The notes: generated by a model from the letters alone, not told the origin. Shown: positions 26,496 to 35,651, counted from the stretch's first letter. The stretch is DNA of 64,000 nucleotides from Photorhabdus akhurstii (GCF_018448925.1 NZ_RCWE01000001.1:502997-566996), one strand, 5' to 3'. Translations and numbers: made by a program.

Positions 26496-27188
26496 TCAAT
26501 TTAACTCTAAACTACCAATAGTGACGAATCTTGCTGGAATATAAAGGTCAAGTTTATTTTCTCTACAGAAATCTTTCAATTCTGCATGTAGTGGCAAATT
26601 AAATTTTTGGTAAATCGATTGAATATGATTAACCACATCTTCGGTACTTATCATTAACTCTTCACCGATTTTATCTTCATCTAATGAGCGCAGGGTCAGA
26701 AAGAGAACTTCCCATTCAGTTTGCGTCAATTTGTCATTAGGGGCGATAAATTCCAACGTTGCCGGAGGAGTTTTTTCATGGTAGTAAGCAGTAGAAAAGT
26801 TTTGGGTTTTGCACATATGAAAAATGATCCCAATACAATTGCCATCTTCATCACAAAGTGGGTATTTATTACAAAGATAGATTTGTTTAATCTTATGTTC
26901 TTCAAATGGATGCGTTTCCAGTGAACTAACGCGTTGCATTGTTTGAATAACTTTTTGATCCTGACTGTGGCATTCTTTTTCATATTCTGCAATAGGTGAA
27001 GGTAATTCACCTGTTGAAAGCCCGCTAATATCTAACTCTTCCGGCAAATTGAGTAGTTGATAAAAGGCGGAGTTGGCATAAATGAATCTTGATTGGAGAT
27101 CTTTAGCTCCCCAAGGTTCATCACTGTTTTCCCACATATGAATTAATTGTGGAGTGATATTGTTAGGTCTGTTTTTTATATGTTGCAT
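26496..27188 (-). CDS. PAS4-LuxR solo regulator, first gene of the array
   Basis: 230 residues, clearly separate from the repetitive units. The sensor has 'EPWGAKDLQSRFIYANSAF' and 'LSTGELPSPIAEYEKE', and the HTH is poorly conserved ('IGEELMISTEDVVNHIQSIY'). It ends 'TIGSLELN', the tail fused onto the two stubs. It is the most upstream gene of the run, with about 930 bp of non-coding AT-rich DNA behind it, so the array promoter probably lies in 27189-27500. A decayed copy of its end and upstream region is at 28930-29200. Confidence 0.85.
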   Translation of the reverse strand: MQHIKNRPNNITPQLIHMWENSDEPWGAKDLQSRFIYANSAFYQLLNLPEELDISGLSTGELPSPIAEYEKECHSQDQKVIQTMQRVSSLETHPFEEHKIKQIYLCNKYPLCDEDGNCIGIIFHMCKTQNFSTAYYHEKTPPATLEFIAPNDKLTQTEWEVLFLTLRSLDEDKIGEELMISTEDVVNHIQSIYQKFNLPLHAELKDFCRENKLDLYIPARFVTIGSLELN

Positions 27189-28119
27189 TGGTGACTCCTG
27201 AACGATTATTTCGGTTGTTATCTGACATGTTTGCTAACTAATTATACTTAGAATGCCTTGGTAATATAATAGAATATAATAACTTGCTCGTCAAAATACA
27301 TATATTTATTAATTAAACCTTTTATTGTTAAACAATGAGACTTTTAACATTAATGAATATAACGTAAAGTACTATTTTGTATGGAAACATTTTAATTTGA
27401 TTACTAAACAGTAAAATTAATGAATGGGATTTTTAAGTCATAATTAATTAAGTGATGTAGGTCAAAAACTTTCTGTCATTAACCGAAGTATGAAAGAGTG
27501 GTTGTTATAACGATGACCGGTAATAGAATGAAATAGAAGGTGTTATCTTTGGAGCAGAATAAAGGCGAAAAAATGGCATTTAATCGGAATAATATTCGAT
27601 CAATTAAAGAATGCTTTTTAAACGGCATATATTGGTCATTTTAATCTGGTAAAATATATTGTGGAATTGTCAGAATAATCAACTATATGGAGTTTTCAGC
27701 CTAAAAACCGCGTCTGAATTTGTCTGCTGTTGACAATAGTTATTCTTAAATAAAATTAAGGTTAGGTAAATTCTATGAAATTAAATTTTTGAAGAATAAT
27801 TAAATAAAAAACTTACTTAAAATGGTATAGCTCGAGATATAAAGTTGCATTTCAAGTTCCACTTAGATGTTTGTCACAATCAGATTCTTACCCTATTTCT
27901 TGCGGTTTTTATCAATGATTTTCTGCTTTGACGATACTGGTGGGGTAACGTCAGAGACAAAATATTGACTCGATTTTCATCAATTTCAGAATATTCCTAT
28001 ATTTATTAACAAAAATTTTTTGCATTATTAATCATAAATTAATGCTTAAGTGGTAATAATATGGTAAAAATTTAGATTAGATCCACGTTTAATGTGATTA
28101 GTAAATAAGGCGTGAATAG
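27189..28119. other. AT-rich non-coding region upstream of the LuxR array
   Basis: No credible gene on either strand. It must contain the promoter for the leftward LuxR run. Its first 150 bp (AACTTGCTCGTCAAAATACA and following) recurs in decayed form at about 29078-29200. No operator could be assigned by eye. Confidence 0.5.
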
Positions 28120-28585
28120 ATGGCAATAGGGTATTATCTACTCGTTGGTGACAAAACCACCTGTGGTAAGCGTCCCGGCACGTATATTATTGCCGGTGGC
28201 ATATCAGATTTCGCGTCAGTAACGGCGCCAAAGCGCGAACAGCCTCCGCGGGGTAACAAACACCTGCCCAAATCAGATAAACCGTAGGATAAAAAATTAC
28301 CGTGGTATAAACGGTGTTTAGCGGTGGCAAAAATAAGGCCGAAGCCGTTGTTACCGCTGTGGCTGCAACTACCCGCAATGTGGTGAGGCATTGCTGATGC
28401 GTATCAGTGCTGGTCGCAGGATGGAGGTACCGAATTCGTTGACAGTCGGATTAATGGAACTGTTTTATTTATCAGGATTGAATGAGGGCGAAGAGGATTA
28501 CTTAAATCGATATCATCTTAGTGAAATTGTCGAACGGTTCGATAAGGCACCGACTCGTGTTCATTTTTACTGGATCAGAAGATGA
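28120..28585 (+). pseudogene. PAAR-repeat protein remnant (type VI secretion spike tip)
   Basis: The first frame, 28120-28287, reads 'MAIGYYLLVGDKTTCGKRPG' then 'TYIIAGGISD' and stops after 55 codons. PAAR proteins normally have 'GDKTTCGG', about 30 residues, then 'TCGKHPGTYTIVGG'. Here the two TCG motifs are fused by an internal deletion. Downstream frames continue in pieces ('YQCWSQDGGTEFVDSRIN', then 'RYHLSEIVERFDKAPTRVHF'), consistent with frameshifts in the C-terminal extension. No other T6SS gene is present. Function is lost. Confidence 0.6.
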
Positions 28586-28738
28586 AAAAATCGGCAGGAT
28601 GACGGCTCTGGGCTATCATGTCAGCCCAGAAAGTGGTTTGGATAAAGTTGGTAGTGATGCTCCCTATTCCTAATATGCTGCCGGTATATGTATATTTGAA
28701 TGAACCACCGGTGAAATTGTTTGAAGTGGATTTAAGTT

Positions 28739-28910
28739 TATCTTTATAAAGCCCTTTGTAGTCAAAATAATTTGGAATATTTTGAACATGTTTACATACT
28801 TGATTAATATAAATAAAAAATTTATATCTTTCCTTTATTCACTACGGCTCATTATTTTGCTTTAACGTATTAATTATTTGAGGTGAAACAATTATTTTTC
28901 TACTTATAAT
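28739..28910 (-). pseudogene. PAS4-LuxR sensor fragment
   Basis: Reads 'SRKIIVSPQIINTLKQNNEP' followed by two stops where the constant 'WGIKDKNS' should be. The start codon is lost although a GAGGAGTGAT leader remains. It corresponds to the first 45 codons of an array gene of the 'MDNKL' class. Confidence 0.75.
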
Positions 28911-28929
28911 ATCACTCCTCTTCTTTTGG

Positions 28930-29200
28930 ACATAAAATTTAATTGTTAAGATTTGAATTTATAATCCATTTAACTCACTAATGAAAATAGTGACAAATAT
29001 TGCTGAGATATAAATTTAAATTCAGTAAGTTGATTGAATATAGTTATCCAGGTAAATTCATACAATAGAGGATGATAACTTGCTCGTCAAAAAATACATG
29101 CTTATTAATTAGATGTGTAACTGTTTTATAAAGAGGATTTAAGAATGAATAAATATAATATAGAAGACTATTTTATATAAAATTATTTATCTTGCTAAGT
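28930..29200 (-). pseudogene. decayed tail and upstream region of a 26496-type LuxR gene
   Basis: ATAATCCATTTAACTCACTA and GTGACAAATATTGCTGAGAT match the 3' end of the 26496 gene and its spacer. AACTTGCTCGTCAAAA at 29078 matches its upstream region, with almost the whole coding part deleted between. With the fragment at 28739 it forms a collapsed copy of about 26370-27400. Confidence 0.65.
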
Positions 29201-29394
29201 AAATACACTTAACGGTAATATTTTATTCTATTGTATACGAAATTATAGCTATGAATAATGACAATTAGTATTAACATGTAATAAATAAATTATTTGTCCG
29301 CAAGGAAGCTGGTAATAAAATCCATATTAGCTTGATTGTGAGCGATTTCTTTGGCGTAAGAAATGATTAACTAATGTAGATAATTATTTTTCTG

Positions 29395-29510
29395 TATACT
29401 CAATAATATTAAAGTTTTTAGGTAACTTATTGTCTCTAGTAGGTTCAGCATTTGTATAAATAAAATAGAATTCTTTCTCTTTTATAAACCATCATTATGA
29501 ATATCTATCC
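29395..29510 (-). pseudogene. fragment of a 15881-type LuxR sensor
   Basis: AATATTAAAGTTTTTAGGTA, AACTTATTG and ATTTGTATAAATAAAATAGA line up with 16395-16490, covering about 35 sensor codons of the divergent LuxR class. No start, stop or HTH remains. Confidence 0.6.
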
Positions 29511-29693
29511 TATGCATTTGTTTGCTGAATGATAATAAGGAAGGGGTAGCCCTGTTGGGTTTATATATAACCTTCAAAAATTATTGAGTATAACTATCAT
29601 ATTTCTAAATAAAAATATCCCAACAGAGCTGGCTATTTTCTCCATTAATAATGGATAAGAATAGCATGTAAAAAACGGGAATAAATACGTAAT

Positions 29694-30362
29694 CTAAGAC
29701 AATAAGAACTTTTCCGGTATATAGTGATTAAAATTATTGGTTCGGCAATACTCTTCTAGTTGTTGGCCAGAATGAATACCTATCTTATGGTATATCCGAG
29801 TCATATAAGATTCAACAGTGCGATAGGCTAGATTTAGTATCCGTCCAATCTGTTTTCTGGTATTTTTCTGTAAAAAGAGGAAAATGATATCCCATTCACG
29901 TTGAGTAAAAAGATCGGTTGGTGGTTGGAGCATAATTGAAGCGGGTAGTTTATCATGGTATTGATGTAAATAGGCTAATGAATAATTTTGCGCTTTCCAA
30001 CCATGATATATGACTCCGATGCAATCTCCATCTTTATGGTAAAAAGGTAATTTTTCGAAAAAATAAGATGATGAAATTTGTTCTCTGCCAAATACATGGG
30101 TTTCGATTGAGCATATTCTCTGCTGTTTTTCTATTACTTTTTTGTCATGATTAATAAATTCTTCCGCAAATTTAGCACTATCCCAAGGAAGTTCATTTTC
30201 ATAAAACCCCTCAAATTCAAATGAATTTGGAAAATTTTGGAGAGATTTTAATGCCATATTGCCGTAGATAAAGCATGAGTTTTTATCTTTGATTCCCCAA
30301 GGATCATTGCTTGAGGTCAGTGTGTTAATAATTTGAGATGATATAGTTATGTGATTACTCAT
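29694..30362 (-). CDS. PAS4-LuxR solo regulator, stand-alone, 'KFLLS' end
   Basis: 222 residues from the ATG at 30362 (a longer frame to 30416 lacks a ribosome site). The sensor has 'SNDPWGIKDKNSCFIYGN' and 'FEFEGFYENELPWDSAKFAE'. The HTH is 'RKQIGRILNLAYRTVESYM' and the C-terminus 'YIPEKFLLS'. It lies outside the periodic array with large AT-rich gaps on both sides, so it probably has its own promoter. 30363-31198 shows no gene. Confidence 0.87.
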   Translation of the reverse strand: MSNHITISSQIINTLTSSNDPWGIKDKNSCFIYGNMALKSLQNFPNSFEFEGFYENELPWDSAKFAEEFINHDKKVIEKQQRICSIETHVFGREQISSSYFFEKLPFYHKDGDCIGVIYHGWKAQNYSLAYLHQYHDKLPASIMLQPPTDLFTQREWDIIFLFLQKNTRKQIGRILNLAYRTVESYMTRIYHKIGIHSGQQLEEYCRTNNFNHYIPEKFLLS

Positions 30363-31198
30363 CTTATTATTCCTTTTTACCTGATTTGTGTTTAATTTGT
30401 GATATGTTTGAATCATACTGTCAGTTTAATACTTTATTACCCGCAATGACAGACTTTTCCAGAAAATAATTATCATGGATATTTTCATTACGAGAATAGT
30501 TTAATTGTATATGTCATTGTAGATGTTATTTGGGGTGAATCTTCTTAATATAATTAACGGCATTTTCTACAATAGATGGGGGTAATCTATCAGTTGAAAA
30601 TCTCAAAATATCGTTATTTTTAGAAAAATGTCGATATTGGTAGAGAATCGGGAGGGGGGGATAATCACTTTTCCCGGGAGATTATTACTTTCTTGTACAG
30701 GTAAATTAGTTCAACAACGGTATTGTTTTGATTGTATTTTTTAGTTGGTATAATACCATTTAAATAGCGTTTCATAATTCTGCTACACATAGCCTTATCC
30801 AACCCGTTGTTATACATGGAATTATGAGTGGTATAAGGTGTAGCGCTATTTTAGAATCTTATTTAACTATTCAAGTGATTATTTAAATGATTTACTTATG
30901 GTGTTTAAAATAACAGTATTTTATTATAGAGAGAAAAGGCCGATTATTTCTGTTAATGAAATTTATTTTCATTTAATAGGTAATCTTTAAATGTGATGGA
31001 ATATAACAGAAAATGATTATTTATCTTAGAAATAAAATAAGCGTTAAGTGTTTGTGTAACTAATGTTTTTATATATGAAAATGCTGCCAGTATAATTTGA
31101 GATAATATCATTATCCATTGATGATGGGATTACATCATACTGGCAGAGATAAACTATGTAATCATGTTTTTTATGACTAAAAATAGGAAATAGTGTTA

Positions 31199-31873
31199 TT
31201 AAGATAGTAAAAACCTTTCCGGTACATAGCGTTTAAAATTATTGATGAGACAATATTCTTCCAGTTGCTGACTGGAGTTGACACCTATCTTGTAATATAT
31301 ATTGGTCATATGGGATTCAACTGTACGATAAGCAATATTTAATATTTTTCCAATCTGTTTCCTGGTGTATTTTTGCAAAAAGAAGAAAATAATATCCCAT
31401 TCACGTTGGGTAAAAGTATCTGTTGGTGGTTGGAATATAATAGATGTGGGTAGATCATTATAATATTGATATAGATTAATTAATGAAAAATCTTTGGCTT
31501 TCCATCCATGAAAAAAGATACCTATGCACTCTTTTGCATCGTTATACAGTGGTAATTTCTCTTGGAAGTAAGACGATAAGATTTTTTCTTTTCCATATGT
31601 ATAGGTTTCGAGTGAACAAACTCTTTCTCCTTTTGTCATTACAATTTTATCATGATCAATAAATTCTTTTGCAAACTCCGATCCACTCCAGGGAAGTTCG
31701 TCATCAAAAAATCCTTCATAATTAAATGACATTGGAATGTTTTGAACAGATTTTAAGGCCAGGTTACCATAAATAAAGCGTGAATTTTTATCTTTGATTC
31801 CCCACGGTTCATTGCTTGCTTCCATTGTGTTTATTATTTGTGGTGAAACATATGTTCCATTAATTTCTTTCAT
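31199..31873 (-). CDS. PAS4-LuxR solo regulator, stand-alone, 'RFLLS' end
   Basis: 224 residues from the ATG at 31873 ('MKEINGTYVSPQIINTMEAS'). A 62-codon in-frame extension to 32059 is Lys/His-rich, unlike any relative, and is left out. The sensor has 'IKDKNSRFIYGNLALKSVQN' and 'NDAKECIGIFFHGWKAKDF'. The HTH is 'RKQIGKILNIAYRTVESHM', ending 'YVPERFLLS'. With the 29694 gene it forms the pair nearest the presumed donor of the 16722-type C-terminus. Confidence 0.87.
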   Translation of the reverse strand: MKEINGTYVSPQIINTMEASNEPWGIKDKNSRFIYGNLALKSVQNIPMSFNYEGFFDDELPWSGSEFAKEFIDHDKIVMTKGERVCSLETYTYGKEKILSSYFQEKLPLYNDAKECIGIFFHGWKAKDFSLINLYQYYNDLPTSIIFQPPTDTFTQREWDIIFFFLQKYTRKQIGKILNIAYRTVESHMTNIYYKIGVNSSQQLEEYCLINNFKRYVPERFLLS

Positions 31874-32539
31874 GATTAATGCCTGTATAGCTGATGATAG
31901 GTTTATAATACTTTGCGACCCTAAGTGATCAATATTGATAAGGTGTAGAAGAGGGTGGTTATTTCTCTTGCGGTAGCTTCCGAATGAGTGAGTTTTTAGT
32001 AAGATGACTTGGCATCGTTTCAAAGTATGTTTTATCTTGGTGGAGGTATTGTTATTCATATTCTAATATTATCAAATATAATTTATGTTTTTAAATGACT
32101 CTATTTTTATTCTTAATTTAACTTAAGGTTAAAGTGATACTGCTCAGTTTACTTTTTATATTTCGCATAGTAAATCCTTGCTGATTACTTAAGAGATTAT
32201 CTAAATAATTTGAGTAATAATTTCACTTAAAATAGATTTATTCTATGGCATAGAGAAACAATTTGTTTTTAAAGAAAAAATATACTAATAATTAAATTAT
32301 TTATTCTTTAACCGAAAAATTTTAAATAAATGAAAATATATTTTTAAATATTATTTTTTAGAGAAATTATTTAATCATGATATTTTTTCTGAATGGTCAA
32401 TGATAGTCGGTAATACTTATTTTTTCGATAACAGTTATTGGTGAACGGTTATCAATGTTTTATAGGGATTTTCCCTGGCAGGAAAATATCTCATGTCATC
32501 ATATATAACGATGGATTTGATATTGAAAAGTCAGGCTGA
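31874..32539. other. AT-rich non-coding DNA
   Basis: No supported gene. It should hold the promoter of the 31199 LuxR gene. The start of the next remnant (32540) is not preceded by any usable start codon. Confidence 0.4.
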
Positions 32540-32692
32540 TATGAAGGATATATTATTACAGAGGAGCATCTGTATAAGGTAAAATTCAGATCTTACAGCC
32601 GTTATTACCTTGTATCACCGGATGGGAAGAAATCGATTCCGCTGAGTGATGAATGGAATAAGATGGAAGATTTCTTGAAACGTAGTCGCTAG
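32540..32692 (+). pseudogene. 3' fragment of an unidentified gene
   Basis: An open frame of 50 codons without a start, bounded upstream by an in-frame TGA: it includes 'LYKVKFRSYSRYYLVSPDG', 'SIPLSDEWNKME' and ends 'FLKRSR'. The coherent amino-acid composition suggests a former C-terminus. The family was not recognised; it is not a Cas6f/Csy4 end, although it lies beside a CRISPR array. Confidence 0.35.
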
Positions 32693-32750
32693 CTAAGAAA
32701 ATTGCGTCAATGGTAACTTAAAAACTTGCGCATTCCCGAACCTAATTTTT

Positions 32751-32882
32751 AACCCTTTTTTAGCAGTCAATCGTAACTTATTGATTCTGAATTAAATGTT
32801 ATCTCTTTTGTAAAAAAGGGTCTTTTGGGCTTTTTATAAATATATTCTTTGATAGTCAGTGGGTTGGAGTTAATATGTAACA
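32751..32882 (+). promoter_or_regulatory. candidate CRISPR leader
   Basis: AT-rich 130 bp directly before the first repeat. It contains AACCCTTTTTTA (32751-32762) and its near complement TAAAAAAGGGT (32811-32821), followed by CTTTTGGGCTTTTT. Facing runs of this kind occur in enterobacterial type I-F leaders (recalled, not checked). The orientation agrees with the degenerate repeat being the distal one. Confidence 0.5.
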
Positions 32883-32970
32883 GTGAACTGCCGTACAGGC
32901 AGCTTAGAAAGGAAGGTAAAACAATTTAGCTTAAGTCTATCAGTGAACTGCCGCACAGGTAGCTTAAAAA
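32883..32970 (+). CRISPR. type I-F CRISPR mini-array: two repeats, one 32-nt spacer
   Basis: Repeat 1 (32883-32910, 28 nt) contains ACTGCCGTACAGGCAGCTTA, the type I-F (Csy) core with its CTGCC/GGCAG hairpin. Repeat 2 (32943-32970) differs at three positions (ACTGCCGCACAGGTAGCTTA), but the hairpin survives through a G-U pair. The spacer between is exactly 32 nt, the I-F standard. The repeats start GTGAAC where the common form has GTTCAC. No cas gene is present in the window, so it can work only with Cas proteins encoded elsewhere. A 69-codon frame running across it is a chance reading of the repeats. Confidence 0.85.
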
Positions 32971-32971
32971 A

Positions 32972-33180
32972 CCAACATTCTCACTTGCCAATCCATTTTC
33001 AGAACTGGCGGCTCAAGTGTGTCGATGAGAACAATGAATGTGTGTTTTATGAAGATAGGGATTCCTGTGACATTCCAGAATGCTTCGTTTAGATATTCGT
33101 GTCCGAATGCCGGAAGATTCAGTTTGGAATTTAAAACAGAATGAGTTGCAGGAAGAGATAGAAGGAATAGGAGAAAAATA
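32972..33180 (+). pseudogene. C-terminal remnant of a phage tail-fibre knob domain
   Basis: Encodes 'HSHLPIHFQNWRLKCVDENN' and 'YEDRDSCDIPECF', then after a frameshift 'LDIRVRMPEDSVWNLKQNEL'. These match the end of the tail-fibre C-terminal domain at 45735-45943. Similarity starts within about two bases of the last CRISPR repeat, so the junction cuts the gene exactly there. Confidence 0.75.
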
Positions 33181-33313
33181 GTTTCCAGATATTAAATATA
33201 AATGGTTTGGATATATTTCCGATTTTAAGATATTGAATTGCTTATTGCTGCTAATGATATAAAAACAGTCAGTCTCCTAATAAATAGGAATACTGTATTA
33301 CTCCTCTTTCTGC

Positions 33314-33327
33314 ACTAGACTTTAATT
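33314..33327 (+). promoter_or_regulatory. conserved promoter-like motif upstream of tail-fibre gene A
   Basis: ACTAGACTTTAATT, 84 bp before the ATG at 33411. Near-identical motifs stand 82 and 79 bp before the fibre genes at 43380 and 63632. The TTTAAT/TATAAT part resembles a -10 box. Confidence 0.5.
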
Positions 33328-33410
33328 TTAATAAATTACAGTCGGATTGTTTTTACAATAATTAAATATGTTGATTATAAAAAATATTATTCTGCTTAAG
33401 GAGGAATTAC

Positions 33411-34895
33411 ATGAGTCAAAAAAATGATTTTAAGGCTTTTTCTATTGGCAATAATGCTAATATAATTAGCCAAGAAAAATATGAAGAAAATCAGAATTTG
33501 CAGACTGGGTTTCCACGAGATGGTATTACCACTGATATGCTAAATAAGGCATTACGTCAGTCTTCCACGATATCCTCTGTAGTCGCTAATTTTATCGCCA
33601 CACACTCTGGCAATGATGTTCTGGATGATGGAAATATAGAGAAACTCAACGCCCAATTAAATGGAGCGCTGGAACAAAAAATGGCAACAAAGGTTCCCGA
33701 TGCTTCATTAACACAAAAAGGTATTGTTCAGCTTACAAATGTGATTGGCAATAGTAATACATTGGCTGTTACACAAAAGCTTGCTCAGGAAATAATAAGT
33801 TCGTTACGTGAAGAAATTAATATACCTGTGGGTTCTCCCATTCCGTGGCCGTTACCCTATCCACCTATCAATTATCTCGTTTGTAACGGTGCATTTTTCA
33901 ATAAATTGCAGTACCCAAAGTTAGCAGAAGCTTATCCTGACGGTAGATTACCGGATCTAAGGGGAGAGTTTATCCGTGGCTGGGACAGTGGTAGAAATGT
34001 AGATCCATCGCGTTCAATATTGTCGTGGCAGGAAGGGGCTTATTTGATACAGAATGCTGATCGGGCCAGTCATTTTATTATTACCCCTTCACTCAATGAG
34101 CGCAAAAAATTGCAGTGGGATATTCCCCAAAATAACAATATTTCGGTAAGAGCTGTATATTATAAAGCTCAGACAGACTGGACTGCGAATTCCGCATTTA
34201 TAGGGGTATCAAGGCCCCGTAACATAGCATTTAACTACATAGTGAGAGCAGCAGCATGCAGCGTAATGACAGAACAAAAAAACTTTTTAGAGCAACATGA
34301 AGCAGCCGTATTGGGTGAAGACGGATTAGCAATTCAACCCGGCTGGATAAAAGTTTATCATACTAATCAAATAACAAGAGAATTTACTAACGCTGATATT
34401 GAATATGTTATGCTCGGCGTCAGTTTGTCAGCGCATTCTTATTTAGATGCACCAGATTTTCCCGATACTGATGACCTGGCTGTTTGTCGCAGTGAAGATG
34501 GTAAGCGTTGGGAAATAGTACCTGATTATCGCGGAAAAATCGCTTACGACACGTTAACACTAACTCAACAGGAAATCACTGAATTGGGTGAATTACCTGA
34601 AACTCTGACCTTTAAGCAACCTACCACCGATTTTGATAAGTGGGATGGCACACAATGGGTCACTGATAATGTCGCTCTAAAAGCAGATCAGATTGAACAA
34701 GCGGAGCGGCAGCGTATGACTTTGTTGCGACACGCTAATGAATCCATTGCATTACTGCAAGATGCTGTTGATTTAGATATCGCTACCGAAGCAGAGAAAG
34801 CTGCTCTGTTGGAATGGAAAAAATACAGGATAATGCTCAATAGAGTAAATATTTCGTTGGTTTCCGACATTGAATGGCCAGAACAGCCGAGGTAA
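33411..34895 (+). CDS. fused phage tail-collar fibre and tail-fibre assembly chaperone
   Basis: 494 residues with two normally separate proteins in one frame. Residues 1-285 are a short tail fibre: a conserved N-terminal attachment segment ('MSQKNDFKAFSIGNNANI'), a phage-fibre repeat ('SLTQKGIVQLTNVIG') and a tail-collar domain ('VGSPIPWPLPYPP', 'GRLPDLRGEFIRGWDSGR', 'RPRNIAFNYIVRA'). Residues 286-494 are a tail-fibre assembly chaperone ('VLGEDGLAIQPGWIKVYH', 'TFKQPTTDFDKWDGTQWV'). The 43380/44172 pair shows the unfused state. Met286 sits exactly at the normal chaperone start, so internal initiation is possible. AGGAGG precedes the ATG. No other phage structural genes are nearby. Confidence 0.85.
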   Translation: MSQKNDFKAFSIGNNANIISQEKYEENQNLQTGFPRDGITTDMLNKALRQSSTISSVVANFIATHSGNDVLDDGNIEKLNAQLNGALEQKMATKVPDASLTQKGIVQLTNVIGNSNTLAVTQKLAQEIISSLREEINIPVGSPIPWPLPYPPINYLVCNGAFFNKLQYPKLAEAYPDGRLPDLRGEFIRGWDSGRNVDPSRSILSWQEGAYLIQNADRASHFIITPSLNERKKLQWDIPQNNNISVRAVYYKAQTDWTANSAFIGVSRPRNIAFNYIVRAAACSVMTEQKNFLEQHEAAVLGEDGLAIQPGWIKVYHTNQITREFTNADIEYVMLGVSLSAHSYLDAPDFPDTDDLAVCRSEDGKRWEIVPDYRGKIAYDTLTLTQQEITELGELPETLTFKQPTTDFDKWDGTQWVTDNVALKADQIEQAERQRMTLLRHANESIALLQDAVDLDIATEAEKAALLEWKKYRIMLNRVNISLVSDIEWPEQPR

Positions 34896-34988
34896 AAAGT
34901 ATAATGAAAGGATATAGTGAATAGTGATTTCCATCACGAAAAAAGAAACAACCCTCGTTATTTTAAATGTAGTTTGTCAGCGGTCTGA

Positions 34989-35010
34989 GCCACCTTGCGG
35001 TGGCCTTTTA
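34989..35010 (+). terminator. rho-independent terminator after the fused fibre gene
   Basis: Stem GCCACC / GGTGGC with a TTGC loop, then CTTTT. The same 21-nt sequence recurs at 35652 beside the tRNA genes. Confidence 0.75.
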
Positions 35011-35043
35011 CTGCTGTATTTTTCAGATAATTAAGGAGTAATT

Positions 35044-35442
35044 ATGGGGTGGGAGCTTCATATAACAAGAGCTGAATGCTTCTCAATGAATGAAGATTGC
35101 CAGATTAGTAGCGATGAGTGGCTCGCATTAGTGGCTGAGGATGACGAATTATTCATTGATGAAAGAAATGGCCAGTTTCATGCTAGATGGACAGGGAAGA
35201 GCGTCTATGAAGAACCTTGGCTGAATTGGTCTGATGGGAACATATATACAAAACACCCCGATACAGCCCTATATTGTAAGATGTTACAGATAGCCGAAAA
35301 ACTTAATGCAAAAGTTGTTGATGACGATGATCGTCTGTACTTACTTCCAACCGATTTAGAAAATCCGTCATGGGCTAAATCAAACCAACCTGAAATAAAA
35401 AAATTGTTCCTACAAAAGCTCATGAACTACATAAAAAGATAA
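35044..35442 (+). CDS. small conserved protein of unknown function, possible immunity protein
   Basis: 132 residues, acidic, cytoplasmic (no signal peptide or membrane segment). It begins 'MGWELHITRAECFSMNED', with 'ISSDEWLALVAEDDEL' and a Trp-rich middle ('ARWTGKSVYEEPWLNWSDG'). Proteins starting this way are widespread singletons with no defined role; small acidic proteins beside phage/Rhs debris are often immunity proteins, but that is only a guess. It has its own ribosome site (AAGGAG) and is bracketed by two copies of the same terminator sequence. Confidence 0.7.
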   Translation: MGWELHITRAECFSMNEDCQISSDEWLALVAEDDELFIDERNGQFHARWTGKSVYEEPWLNWSDGNIYTKHPDTALYCKMLQIAEKLNAKVVDDDDRLYLLPTDLENPSWAKSNQPEIKKLFLQKLMNYIKR

Positions 35443-35651
35443 TAATTTTCTGCTAACTCTGTCAGTAAATAGGTTTCACAGCAATGTAGCAATTATTACT
35501 TAACTTTTTTATGTGAAAAATATTTTTCTGATGATGTTTTGAGGGGGAAGAGATTGCCTGAAATAGATAATGTATATTTATACAGCGCCGCCAAAGTGCC
35601 GCCATTTTGCCGCCACTTCATCATTTTCAGGCCACCGCAGAAAGCAAAAAA

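Noticed and set aside
15881-31873. Classical LuxI/LuxR quorum sensing
   Set aside because: No LuxI-type synthase is in the window and the sensors are PAS4-type, not autoinducer-binding domains.
32883-33092. A 69-codon frame starting 'MNCRTGSLER' with an internal repeated motif
   Set aside because: The repeated motif is the translation of the two type I-F CRISPR repeats; the rest is the fibre remnant.
32540-33410. cas genes accompanying the CRISPR repeats
   Set aside because: Neither strand shows Cas1, Cas3 or Csy-like sequence; the 32540 fragment does not resemble Cas6f.
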